From Aphrocallistes beatrix (lineage: Eukaryota > Porifera > Hexactinellida > Sceptrulophora > Aphrocallistidae): DNA of 64,000 bases. Positions 1 to 10,938 of the stretch are shown here, piece by piece. The DNA lies in NCBI GenBank assembly GCA_963281255.1, contig OY725490.1:6820001-6884000 (forward strand), read 5' to 3'. Numbering within the stretch: the first letter of the stretch is position 1; every line of letters begins with the position of its first letter. The notes beneath the pieces are model-generated. The model worked only from the letters and a program-made list of their open reading frames with translations, searched no databases and had not been told where the DNA came from. The translations under genes and the position numbers were made by a program.

Positions 1-233
1 ATAATAATTGTATGTGAAAATGCTTGAGTGCTCCCCCAGTCCACCCCACCTCGATGTTAGAATTAGTTAGTGGTTAGGTATATGCTTGATAGAACTTTAC
101 GACAAGTCTAGTGATTTCTATATTTTTGCTGATGAATACTTGTAAATAATTGCTCAATTACTTTTTTTCTTTACTATCCGTGGTATGCTTTTCACGTTTC
201 TGATTCGATTGGGATATATTGTGTATTCATAGT

Positions 234-2077
234 ATGGCAAGCAAACTTGGTGATAGTGCAGATCAAGAGGATGAGTACACTGTGAGTTTCCGAGGGGAAG
301 CCTTGAAGGTAGACACGGTGGAAGATGCGCAGCGTATCGTCAACAAGATAGAGGCGTGTACCAGCATGCTAACGCTCGAGTTATCCGGGAACACTTTCGG
401 GGTAGAAGCGGCGGGAGCGATTGCACAAGCTTTAGAAGAGAAACCTTCTCTGCGGAAATGCCTTTGGTCCGATATGTTCACTGGACGTCTTCGCTCTGAG
501 ATTCCCTTGATTCTTACTACTCTCAGTGAGGCTGTCATCAAAGCAAATATGCACCTTAGCGTCTTAGATCTCTCTGATAACGCTTTCGGTCCTGATGGTA
601 TAAAATCTGTCCGACATCTCCTTACTAGCCCTGCTGCATTTTCTATACAAGAGTTGTATTTGAATAACAATGGATTAGGATCGGGAGGTGCAATCCTGGC
701 CGACATGCTAATGGAGTGCCATAAAAGGGCCAAAGAAGTAGGGACAATGTTTGAACTGAAAACTTTCGTATGCGGAAGGAATCGAATTGAGAATGGAAGC
801 GCTAAACCTTTGTCTGAAGCTTTCAAAATCCTGCAAACTCTTGAAGTTATTAAGATGCCACAAAACGGAATATACCACGAAGGGATTCGAAGTTTAGCTG
901 AGAGCTTTGAATGCAACCCCAACTTGAGAGAAATCGATCTCAGTGACAACACTTTCACAGAAAAAGGAGCTCAGGCGATGAGAGAGGTTTTGCCGAAGCT
1001 AATTAAGCTTCAAAAAATAAACTTTAGAGATTGTTTAATCAGGGATCAAGGTGCACAAATTCTTTCGAATAGCTTCACCATGGATCATACACAATTGGAA
1101 TCAGTGAAGCTAGGTCTGTACTGTGCTTACATAATATACTGCTAAATTATTTTGACACATCTATTTGCTGCGTGTGTTTCATAACTGATATTTGTAGACT
1201 TCAATGAGATCGGTATAGATGGAGGAATTGCATTAACCGACGCGATATCAAGTCTACCTGCTATCAAACGATTCAATCTAAATGGAAACTCAATTGGACG
1301 TGATGGAATCGAGGATATCAAAGTGAGAATGTCTTCTGCTGGTAAGAGTACCGCACTGGATACATTCAGTGATGATGAATTGTTAGTTGATGATTGCGAT
1401 GACGATTATGACCCAGAAAAAGACCAATCGAAAGGTTCGCATTATCCTCCGTGTTTTTCTCCTCAAATGGATAAATATTTACATTCGTGTATATCATTAA
1501 TTTAGATTCTGATGAGACAAGAGAAAAAGAGATAACTCCTCAAAAAAAGATCCCTCCGCCAATCTCGGAAAACTTCACCACCGATATTCCAACTCAACAG
1601 CAAGTAGAAGTGTTTCTCAGGACTCCTAGCAGGGAGGGGCTTTGTGCAATCGGAACAAACTGTATTCCGACAGTAGTAAAATGTGTCCCGTTGACGAGAG
1701 ATCCAGAATCGATAGCAGATCTGTTCGTGCAAGTGGCTGCCATTCACTCAGATTGTAAAGATCCACAATTAGAGTCACTTGTCACTGGAATGCTTGACGC
1801 AATCCTAAACGAATTCGCTACTCATAACACTAAATTTTCTTCGCAGTTCATAAGCTATATGCTAGTACACTTTGGCCTGCTGAAGCCGGAAGATAAGAAG
1901 TTTAAACCTATTGAGAATCTAAGCACACACTTTAAAGTTTTGTCAGAACTGATTTCTAAGCCTTATTTTACAAAATCGGACAGGAATATGCTTCTTCTAT
2001 TCTTACAAAAACCTTTCCCCAATCTCCTGAAAGCGCCGACTGAACTGAGTCTTCTTATTAGTGCTCTCTTCGACTGA
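234..2077 (+). CDS. RANGAP1: Ran GTPase-activating protein 1
   Basis: Activates GTP hydrolysis by Ran, keeping RanGDP high in the cytoplasm for nuclear transport and spindle assembly. Exons 234-1113, 1198-1434 and 1506-2077 join in frame to give 562 residues; human is 587. The N-terminal two thirds are leucine-rich repeats with the family signature SDMFTGRLRSEIP, which carries the functional arginine. An acidic stretch (DDELLVDDCDDDYDPEKD) follows, then the C-terminal RanGAP1 domain. In that domain LLKPED holds a sumoylation consensus at about Lys499, matching the vertebrate site that ties RanGAP1 to RanBP2 and Ubc9. I chose the ATG at 234 because it opens the conserved reading frame. An AATAAA-like signal lies just after the stop. 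Confidence 0.95.
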
Positions 2078-3365
2078 TTGACAAATTTAAAATATTCAGT
2101 TTATATTAATAAATAACATATCAGGATATTTGTTTTAGCCCTATAGTTCTCCTGATTAGGTATATATCAGATGCTCTCACTCTCTCATTCCAATTTAATA
2201 TTACATTTCTATTCAGAGATTTTCCCTGAGGGGGGGGGGGTTACGGTTTCGATTCTTGTGACGCTTTGGCACATAAAATTATACTTGAACTCCATCTCCG
2301 TCTAAAGAATCTATTAAACGGTATTAGCAAATTTTAATTCTAGCTTCCTCCGGATTATCATGCAATAATGTCGTATCCTTCTCCTATTAGGTGATTGTAT
2401 GAGCTAATTCGTTCGATTCTGATGTCGTCAGTTTTAAGATATCTCTGCTTATTGCAAAGACAACAGCTAATCATCGGTGATGTAGTAAAAATTTATTAAT
2501 TAAATGTGTTAATTGCTTTATCTGATTGCACAAAATGAAATAAGATTTATACTCAGCTCTAAATCGTTGAACAATTTTGCTTGTTTTTGAAGTCGAAAAG
2601 TGGAATTTAGTCGATAAAAGAACCAATTAGCGTTGATAATTGAATTGCCAATTAGCTCGATTTTCCCTGCACGTGTTAACCAGTTAGAAATGATTTCAAT
2701 CTCATTAAAGTTTAAAGCAGTCTACAGTACATCGAATTTTATTTTAGAACGATGGTACGATGTGTTACATGATCTAGTTGGAACCTTGTCAAATTCTATT
2801 TAGCTGTGGTAGACCTAGCTATAGTATGTGCTGTTTCATAAATTTGTACTGGGGGGATCACCGTGGCTAATTTACCACGCAATTATGTTTCCAATCTCCA
2901 TTAACATTCTGCTCTACTTTGAATATTTTTAATAGACATTTTCAGAAGAATCCATTGTAACAGAAAGTTAGTTGAAGTATAATGAAGTACCTTCCACTCT
3001 CATCTCGAAGCGCTAACCTAACACAAGTTGGTGTTTTGGGTGATACTAGCACTAACACGATGTTTTTTTCCTTTCATTCATAAGTTGAATTTGTGTCTAA
3101 AATCATCTGCTCGTACTTTGCATGGATCATTCCTATCAATTTTTAGAATTTAAATAATTACTTTATACTCTTTAACTTTCTACTTTGATCTTCTCGCGGT
3201 CTATCATCTTTTCTCAGAGGTTTTCCAAACAAGTCTACAGTGGTTTGTCAACAATTAAAACACTACAGCTCACGAACCTGATATCATTGCAATGATTTTG
3301 TCGTTATTTATAGTCATATGTTAGATTTAATGAAATATCATATCATTATTGAGGCATGAGGAATA

Positions 3366-3548
3366 CAATCGACTCCGCTTAATAGGGTCACATCGGTCAG
3401 AGGACATTTTGCCCCGATTAAGCGGAGATCCCTATTAAACATATTTGTATTAGCTTCTATGTGTGAGAGCTATTCCGGTCCTGCCAAAAGTGGCCCGATT
3501 AAGCGGTTGACCCGATTAAACAGTGACCCTATTAAGCGGAGTCGACTG
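3366..3548. mobile_element. Pogo/Tigger-like MITE with 26-bp terminal inverted repeats
   Basis: The first 26 bases (3366-3391) and the reverse complement of the last 26 (3523-3548) match at all but one position, starting CAATCGACTCCGC and CAGTCGACTCCGC. The element is directly flanked by TA on both sides, as expected for a TA target duplication. It is 183 bp and has no coding capacity, so it is a non-autonomous MITE. The internal part repeats the motif CCGATTAAGCGG, giving sub-terminal repeats. Assignment to the pogo/Tigger side of the Tc1/mariner superfamily rests on the TA target and the CAGT-type ends. Confidence 0.85.
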
Positions 3549-3634
3549 TATTATTTGGTAATGTATTCGTGCTAGATCACTAATGTTGTAATACATTCAG
3601 AAGTTATCTTCAGCTTTTGCTAATCGAAATTATT

Positions 3635-3784
3635 ATGCTAACAGGTCTGCTACAAGGTAGAATAGCAGGTTGGGAGAAAGTGTGGGTTGAGAGTCGTTCA
3701 TGTGATTCCAAGTGTTGGGACGACTTGCACAGAGAGCTGTTGGAGATGGATCAGCTCGAGATACGCAATCCAGGTTTGTGATAT
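3635..3784 (+). other. Small exon-like ORF of unknown affiliation
   Basis: An ATG at 3635 opens 49 codons reading MLTGLLQGRIAGWEKVWVES onward. Inside it, CTAACAG|GT at 3641-3646 looks like an acceptor and CCAG|GTTTGTG at 3773 looks like a donor, so 3645-3773 could instead be a symmetric phase-1 internal exon of 129 nt. Composition is less AT-rich than its surroundings. I recognise no family, and it does not join in an obvious way to RanGAP1 or to the ankyrin gene at 4353. It could be a small protein, an isolated exon of a gene I cannot trace, or chance. Confidence 0.3.
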
Positions 3785-4291
3785 TTCATCTTGGAACGGA
3801 TTGACAAATATTGAAATTTGTATCATAATGCATTTGGTAATGAGAGTGACTGAGTCAAACGATTAAGTTTGCAGATGCTCTAAATTAAAGATATATTCTA
3901 AAAGATCTTCCTTTTTAACCGAATTCGGATATATAAATACATTAATGTCCCACTGACATTGTTATCTATCTTCTGCATACAGCATTTTCTCAGAATTCAC
4001 ATTATTGGCTAAGCAATAAATTATGGAAATTTATTTTATTACCACTAGATTTGTAGACAAGCAGTTTAATCTATGTGCATGTATGTATGTATAATCCGAC
4101 ACTGGTTTTATCACATCTGATAAGTTTGATTATCAGATTGCACACAATCATTCTGTTAGTTATTCCAATGTTTGCATTTAAATTGAAGTTCTTAAACCCT
4201 GATTGAGAGCTGTATTAAATGGCTTTAACAATCGACTGAACAGTGAACTAGGATGTGTAGTCCAGCATAGTTTCACTGATGGATTGATGAG

Positions 4292-4299
4292 TATATAAG
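4292..4299 (+). promoter_or_regulatory. TATA-like box upstream of the ankyrin gene
   Basis: TATATAAG lies about 54 bp before the ATG at 4353, a spacing that fits a TATA box followed by a very short 5' leader. It is one of the few clear TATA-like sequences close to a start codon in this window. The call is by sequence and position only. Confidence 0.4.
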
Positions 4300-4352
4300 G
4301 AGTAAGTTCAGATGGTTTTTAACTCAGATACCATCGATACAACTTTCTCACA

Positions 4353-5243
4353 ATGGAATTTTCCACAAACAAAAAGACCATTGGAGTAGGACAATATGCC
4401 AAAACAGTAACTTGCGCACGTCGTGAAATTAAAACTTATACTACTACAACCACATCCCGCAAACTCAATATTAGTTCATTCGCAAGCAGCGTCTCCCCAA
4501 AGTCGCTGCACAAGAGGCGTGTTTCATTTGACCACATGACCCTACTCAATGCTGCCATTCGTGAGAGCAGTCTCGAAGATGCCAAATCTGCCCTTTCCAA
4601 TTTAAGTTTGTACTCTTTGAATGCGATAAGCAATAGTGGAGTTGCGCCTATACATCTAGCATGTCTTGAATCGACATATGAAATAGTCGAACTCCTCCTT
4701 AAAAAAGGTGTGAACTCCTCTGTGAAAGATGCAGACGAATGGACGCCTTTGCATATAGCTTGCCATTCGAATGCTCTGGATATTGTCAAGCTTCTTCTTG
4801 AGTATGAAGCAGATCCACTCGTCCTTAACCTAGACGAAGAGTCTCCAATCGACCTGACTGAAAATGAAGAGATCAAAGATATCCTCAATCGACATGACAA
4901 AGCAACCATCAACGAAAATTTCGAGGCTACCCTACTTTCGTGTTTAAAAACCGCTGTGAAGGAGAATCGAGTCGAATCATTCCTGAAAACCATAGATATT
5001 TCTGACCAAGGGACATTGTTGCACCTTTCAGCAGCATATGGGTTCAAAAAGCTTGCTCGCTACATCCTAGAGAGTGGACTCATTGAGGTAGACACCATGG
5101 ATGATGAGAAATGGACTCCCTTACACGCAGCTTATTACTGGGAGAATGACGATATAATTAGCCTGTTGATCCAGTACAATGCAAACCCAGATCTCGTTAC
5201 TAAAGATTACTTCTCAGTAAACGATTTGAAGAAAGAGAAATGA
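4353..5243 (+). CDS. MYPT/PPP1R16-like ankyrin protein with PP1-docking RVxF motif
   Basis: Single-exon 296-residue protein. KRRVSFD near residues 54-60 is a PP1-binding RVxF motif placed just before the ankyrin repeats, as in the myosin phosphatase targeting family (PPP1R12, PPP1R16, PPP1R27). At least four ankyrin units follow: GVAPIHLAC, EWTPLHIAC, GTLLHLSAAYG and KWTPLHAAYYW. The break between the second and third repeats is the layout seen in MYPT N-termini. Family knowledge says such proteins bring PP1 catalytic subunit to substrates. The long C-terminal half of MYPT1 is absent, so this is a minimal version. A Ser/Thr-rich, basic N-terminus of about 50 residues is not recognised. The exact orthologue is uncertain. 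Confidence 0.7.
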   Translation: MEFSTNKKTIGVGQYAKTVTCARREIKTYTTTTTSRKLNISSFASSVSPKSLHKRRVSFDHMTLLNAAIRESSLEDAKSALSNLSLYSLNAISNSGVAPIHLACLESTYEIVELLLKKGVNSSVKDADEWTPLHIACHSNALDIVKLLLEYEADPLVLNLDEESPIDLTENEEIKDILNRHDKATINENFEATLLSCLKTAVKENRVESFLKTIDISDQGTLLHLSAAYGFKKLARYILESGLIEVDTMDDEKWTPLHAAYYWENDDIISLLIQYNANPDLVTKDYFSVNDLKKEK

Positions 5244-8200
5244 GCAGAGTATATACCTTGTTTTACCCCGGATTTATTCATTATTTCACCAATTAAACTC
5301 GTACCTACCTGATTTTTATTATAAATTACAACTGTACTTGTCATTTGATATAAAAATTGATTAAACTTCAAAAACGAATCTTTAAGTTTTTCTATAAATG
5401 GTAAAAATGCAGTTTGAATGGGAGATCGGGATTCAGTAGCAACAGAGCTTCATGACGGATTCTGAAGAAATATTTCCTCAACCTTAAGAAACTTATGACG
5501 TAGATTTGTAACGCATTTATGTGATATTTTAGTAACTTTAGTACTAAGATAATCTGAAGCGAATTCTTAGTAAAGCCACAAATACGAGTAAAGGAAACAT
5601 CATTTCTAGGTTAGAACTATTTCAAAAGCGAACAATAGGAGCTATTAGCAAATGATACACGTGTAAGGATATACTTTATGTCAGAAGCATATGATCCTAC
5701 CGCATGCATGATTCTATTTGTTCATTAATGTATTAATTAATTTATTAATTAAACGCGATTTCGGGGTATTTGGTTGGAGCAAATTTGCCCATCGTAAATT
5801 CGCAATACTCTGTAACAGAATACGTACTGACCATTTATAATTTAAGTTGTGAGACCAAATACCATAAAAAGTTGGAATAGTTTGAATTCTTTCAAATACA
5901 TCCCATTTTACAAGTTAATTGATATTAAACTCATCGCTTTGTCGGTTTATCTCCTTATTTGATTTTAATTCATGATTTACAAGTACGTACTTCGCAGGAT
6001 TCTGACTATCATTAATTAATTAAAGAATTCAATATCACAATTGCGTAAGTGTTATGATATGGTGTCATCTTAACATTGGATCTTATTAGTGTAATGCTAT
6101 TGTCAAGTTGCACAAATTAAGGTGACTTTAGGTTTGAAAATTGTGGCGCGCACTACAAGATCTCCCTCAAAGGTAGTCCTAAGAAGAACTGGAATAGCTC
6201 TGCTATTTGCTCACTACTACTCAGTTAGCTCCTCGTTTGAACGTAACTTGATCAGATTTTAATATAACTGCACTACGTTGTAAAACAGAACTTTCTAGTG
6301 ATTAACACATTGCAATATTGGCTGATACTGTTGATCCTATAGAACTGTGTAATGATAAGTGCAGATTATTTTCTTGTCATGCGAGTAGGTTGTAGAAGTA
6401 GGAGTCGTGTCTAACAGAGACATTTTACATTACGCCCTAGCGCCGTATTTACTAGCTTATTTGATGTAAGATGAAAAGCGAGATTCGTTTCAAATTACCC
6501 TCTAGGGATATCATATTATGTTGCATTTTCATCTCGGCCCATAGGATAGCTGAACACCCACTAGAATTAATAGGGTTCTGACCTAATAATTACAACCCAT
6601 ACCTTAAAATTGAGTTGTACCTTTGAAAGCACATCAAGCAATAAGCGTTTGAACCACTCCACAGCGAGATTAATTGTATATTCAATAAATACGTACAGTT
6701 TGACACACTTCACTCATACTTTTGATTGGCTACCTTGAAACTATTAGTGAAGCTTGATCATTTACTTGGATATGGAGCCATGTGGCTTCAAATTTGGATT
6801 AATTTAACATTCAAAACCATAAAAATATGTACTCATTAGAATTGGTGTTAAAAACTTATATATTTGTGAAATCCTTTCAAATTACTTTCCTAGGTTAACA
6901 TTGCGCCAACTCGAACCTAGAGCCTCATTCTGTGTTCTCAGTACAATCGAAATCCATTCGACATTTGTCTGATGACTGAGCTTACTCCACATCATATGGG
7001 ATGAATTTGCGCGCTTTCGTTATGCGGTCGTGTATACTTATAACTCCGTTCCACAAATAATTCAACTCATATGACTTTACCTTAGGACGATTGAAAACAT
7101 CAAACTTTGAACAAGATTTGTTGTTGATATCAGTCCTTTTTCTACCTGATGAGGTTATTAACATGTTTCCAATTATAACAAAACGATTTGCTTATCATTC
7201 TATGTTCACTTCTCCACCACAACAATATCAACAGCTGTTTGGCGATATACTGGACTAGGTCTAAAGATGACGTACTCTTTGTTAATAATTTCTTAAATAT
7301 TTTTCATTTTCTCTCATTCACATGATTCACCCCCAAGTTTGAAAGTCGATTTTCTTTCGCATATAAAATATCTCGGCCCCTCCGTAACTATATTATGATC
7401 AAAGCCACATAAATTATGATGCGAGCTTAGGTAATAAGTTCAATATTCCAATAAGTTAAATTGCTTTACCTGTTCTGTATCATTTGACTCCAGTTAACTT
7501 TATTTTAAAATTGATCCTCTTGGAAACTTTAGGAGTTGGGTTCGCTCATGGAAAATACATAATTTCAATATTGTTATATGGTGAAATAATTGGGTGATCT
7601 TATTTGATAGGAATAAGATCTTTTGAATGCAGGTGCAGTGATTTTCCAAGTTTAATCTTCCGTTTAACCATTATATCTAAATTACACTATAATTTATAAA
7701 CAATTGTAGATTATCTTCTAATTAGATTTGTTACTTGGAAAGAACTTTCTATTAGTGTTCGCCACTTCTAGAGACCGATCTGTATGTTCATAAGCTAGTG
7801 TGAAATCTTCAAATCATTGTTTTTAACTCGCTTCGATCGATATTAGCGAATGCAGAAATCATCGATTGTCCTGTTGCAGATAAAAGTATTTTAATTTGAA
7901 AATTCTTTTGCGCCCCCGCGGGATTGAAGACAATTTTAGAAGAGTTATTGTGAAACAGTTAACTCTTTATTTTTAAATTTGAGCAAAATCGAGATATCGC
8001 TTAGGGGTCCATTTTTTTACATCAACAAGATGCTAATTTTTGAGAGAAAAGGATGAGAAGATTCATTGAATTGTGCGAACTCAGTTACTGTCTCGTCTCT
8101 ACTTTCAAATAAATCATGTTCTTTTATTTGAATATAAAATTTACACTTGTCTTATGAATGTTACGTGAGAGATACGATGAATTGGTTAATCTGATTGAAA

Positions 8201-8820
8201 GGAAATTCATTGCTTTTAAGTTTTAACCAACGCCCTCACACAGAAAACTTCAGTTAATTAATTTTCGGATCAGTATCACCACCAGACATAATTTTTTACC
8301 AGCTTCTTAGTATAGGAAGGTTTCATTTTTTATGGAAATTCTTGGGAGCTCTGCTTCGTCGAGTAGATGAACTAGGTCCAGTCATTACAAGCGATAAATC
8401 TATTACACTATGGATAGTTCCTCTGATTTACAACGCTCGGCAGGTTAATACAATATATACGCAATTCTGTGATATAACATAATTATCACAATAACAGTAA
8501 GTACTAATTGCGCTAACATACCTATTTACATTCTTTAAATAATTCGAAGAAGTACCATTTCAAATCTATGATAGGCTATCCCGTTAAATCCTCCTCAGTT
8601 CACCATTTCTATCCGTTCGCATGCTATCTCTCCTCGTATCCACTATAATTCTATACCACAAAGTTCATACGTTGCTGGCTACAGTAGGCATTTGCTGATT
8701 CCACCAATCATTTTTCAGACACTTTATTAAAGAGTTTGTTTGTAGCACCTTTTACAGATAAATAGAACTAAATTCGATCAACAGCATTTCTCTCCACCAT
8801 TATTTACTCCATTAGTAAAG
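5244..8820. other. 3.6-kb interval without a recognisable gene
   Basis: AT-rich, with runs such as TTAATTAATTAA near 5725-5750 and 6010, and no reading frame that looks protein-coding. A 60-codon frame at 6982-7164 on the minus strand has no coding features. No transposon ends, tRNA or tandem repeat were noticed. It is the longest gap in an otherwise dense window. Confidence 0.6.
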
Positions 8821-9159
8821 ATGGCTGAAAAGGAGGCCGAAAAAAAGAAAAACATCGCAGATTTTTTTGCAGGGCTACCCAAGAAGGATTCTAACTTTAT
8901 TTTGAACTATGAGCCCTCCAAAAATCCTGCACCCCTCAAAATCCTCTATAGGGACATTAAAGTGGATAATTCAAAATCGGTTCCCATCCTATTTGGATTG
9001 ACCCATCCCTTCTTGAAGGAAGTTGAGAACGAGCGCCAGAGGATCAAACAGCACGAGCGAGAGATTGAGCGAGAAGCGCAGTTGTTTAATTTCAGGAAGA
9101 AACGAGAACGAGCTGAAGAGGCCAATGGCAAAAAAATAAAGAAACGCAAAGAAAATTAA
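8821..9159 (+). CDS. Small basic charged protein, family not recognised
   Basis: A 112-residue protein from an ATG preceded by TTAGTAAAG. The N-terminus is lysine-rich (EKEAEKKKN). The middle contains NFILNYEPSKNPAPLKILYRD and FGLTHPF, which look like a conserved globular or docking stretch. Residues from about 68 onward form a highly charged helix (ENERQRIKQHEREIEREAQ) ending in a nuclear-signal-like tail KKIKKRKEN. I do not recognise the family. It lies only 124 bp upstream of CDK5RAP3 in the same direction and may be co-transcribed with it. An absence of introns and clear coding-like composition support it as a real gene. Confidence 0.65.
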   Translation: MAEKEAEKKKNIADFFAGLPKKDSNFILNYEPSKNPAPLKILYRDIKVDNSKSVPILFGLTHPFLKEVENERQRIKQHEREIEREAQLFNFRKKRERAEEANGKKIKKRKEN

Positions 9160-9283
9160 AACCCCTTTTTGCTTGTGAATCTAATAACAATATTGTGTGT
9201 ACTTTAAAACTGATATTTATTAAGATTTTATTGTCGAATTGTGAATTTAATACTTAGCTACATTTCTCTCGTAACAGAACAAA

Positions 9284-10711
9284 ATGGATGACACTCAGCC
9301 TCTATTCCCAATTGACATGCAATGCATGAGAATAACGGATTGGTTGATACAAAGGAACCACGTGCAAACAGATTGGATACATTTAGTTAAGAAAATCCAG
9401 GAAAAAAGCGTCAAGCCTCTGCTGCCTTCCCTTACTCAGGATATAGTGTGGGAGATAGCTAACTTGAGTGAGCACATTGGGAACAGTGCGAAATGTGACA
9501 TTCCATATTACATGTGTAAACGAATCTTCGAGTATTTCCTGTCAAAAGAAGGAGGAGACACAGATCTATTCGGGAGCTATTCATCTCGGAATGTTAAGTC
9601 CTGGTCTACTGTTTTGAAACAGTATAGGAAGGATGCATTGCACTTGGGCGAGACGGGTTATTTGATTACAAATAATCTGAAATATGAGTTGCCTTACTGG
9701 CATAAACAGAAAGAACGCACTAAACAGCAAATCCAGGTTGCCAACCAAAAGATTAACACCTTGATCCGATCGAAGGATGGTCTAAATGAGAAGTATCTAA
9801 GAACGTGTCGGGGCCTGGGACTGAGTGTTGAGAGTGATTTTAGCAAAGAAGAAGTGTGGGATTTCGCAATTGGCTGTATTGTGGACGATGGAAAGGCTAA
9901 GTTGATGGAGCTGTTTCGCTCTGATATCTTCAGTAGGCTAAGATCAGTGATCGAGTTTTACACTAACTTCATACGGGCCTGGCAAACCGAGGACTCAGAG
10001 CTACTTAACATTGATGAGCTCCTACCTATATTAAGAAGTTTGTTTAGTTTCCTGGACTCTCTCACTCCGCGAACTGTCGAACAAGAGCAGATTCTGTCCC
10101 CAACTGAACACAATGAGTTTGGTATTGAACTTGTTGAAGAGAATGGTGGTGCATGTAAACCCAGTTCCTCTCCAACTAGTGACAGCAATACATTCTTACC
10201 TATAAACAAACACTCGTTTCGCCATGATTTATTGAACGAATTGCAAGAGATTGAGTTTTTCTTGAATCAAAGAAAAAATGAAATGTCTGATTCGGGATTA
10301 GATTCATTTTCCATAACACAGTTAATCGAGACCACTCCCCTTAGACAAGATCTGGAATCAGTCAGTGAGGTGCAAGTTTGTGAGATGTCAACTTTGGTAA
10401 AACAGATCAAATCCGAGCTCAACCTCCCACAGATACAGCAGACTTACAAGCTTTTGCGCTCTAAGCCTTACAGATTTCGGCTTCAAGATGAAATCCTAAG
10501 ACTGAAAGCGCAGGAAAAGAAGACCATTAAGAAAATTGAACTGGAGGAACAAACTAAAGACAAATTGATTCGAAATCTCCAAGAAATAGCGAATAGAATT
10601 GATAAAATAATCTCGAATTGCAGATACCTCAAACAGCTATTCGAAACTGAGGCTTCTCCTTTGTTCAATGATAGGAAAGTGAATCTAGTCGGAGAGATCA
10701 ACCGTTTGTAA
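9284..10711 (+). CDS. CDK5RAP3: CDK5 regulatory subunit-associated protein 3 (UFMylation adaptor)
   Basis: Substrate adaptor of the UFL1-UFBP1 UFM1 ligase at the ER, acting in ribosome UFMylation and ER-phagy. It is a single exon of 475 residues; human is 506. The N-terminus (PIDMQCMRITDWLIQRNHV) matches the family's PIDIQ...DWL start, FGSYSSRNVKSW matches the conserved FGRYSS motif, and the C-terminus VNLVGEINRL matches the family's VNLMG end. Long helices dominate residues 140-190 and 400-460. In the central loop, where vertebrate proteins carry repeated IDWG-type UFM1/ATG8-binding motifs, I see only EFGIELVEE near residue 285. The ATG follows a possible acceptor (CGTAACAG). The next gene starts 227 bp downstream. 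Confidence 0.92.
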   Translation: MDDTQPLFPIDMQCMRITDWLIQRNHVQTDWIHLVKKIQEKSVKPLLPSLTQDIVWEIANLSEHIGNSAKCDIPYYMCKRIFEYFLSKEGGDTDLFGSYSSRNVKSWSTVLKQYRKDALHLGETGYLITNNLKYELPYWHKQKERTKQQIQVANQKINTLIRSKDGLNEKYLRTCRGLGLSVESDFSKEEVWDFAIGCIVDDGKAKLMELFRSDIFSRLRSVIEFYTNFIRAWQTEDSELLNIDELLPILRSLFSFLDSLTPRTVEQEQILSPTEHNEFGIELVEENGGACKPSSSPTSDSNTFLPINKHSFRHDLLNELQEIEFFLNQRKNEMSDSGLDSFSITQLIETTPLRQDLESVSEVQVCEMSTLVKQIKSELNLPQIQQTYKLLRSKPYRFRLQDEILRLKAQEKKTIKKIELEEQTKDKLIRNLQEIANRIDKIISNCRYLKQLFETEASPLFNDRKVNLVGEINRL

Positions 10712-10938
10712 ACTGATCGCGACCTGAGAATTGAATGCTATGTCTTCCTATTTTCTGCATCTTTTGTTAAACTGAAAACTGATATTATTTTGTCAATAAA
10801 ATTTATTGCGGTTAGGAATATAATATTTCTTAATTAAGTACGTATATATATAGAGTTCAGTTACAACTACACTACATTCTCCCCACAAGATATTTATTTT
10901 GTATTTATTCCTTTAAACCTATCAAGTTTAGAGGTTAA

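Larger units (their letters stand above)
2078..4352. other. Gene-poor interval with one MITE and one small exon-like ORF
   Basis: AT-rich DNA between RanGAP1 and the ankyrin gene. It holds a 183-bp inverted-repeat element (3366-3548), an exon-like small ORF (3635-3784) and a TATA-like box near 4292, all listed separately. A short G run sits near 2230. I see no long reading frame and no RNA gene here. Confidence 0.7.

Noticed and set aside
263-958. 231-codon open frame on the minus strand
   Set aside because: Lies wholly antisense to the RanGAP1 leucine-rich repeat exon; composition is that of a mirrored coding frame and it has no recognisable domain.
6982-7164. 60-codon minus-strand frame in the gene-free block
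   Set aside because: Short, no splice partners, no similarity and AT-rich composition; expected by chance in 3.6 kb.
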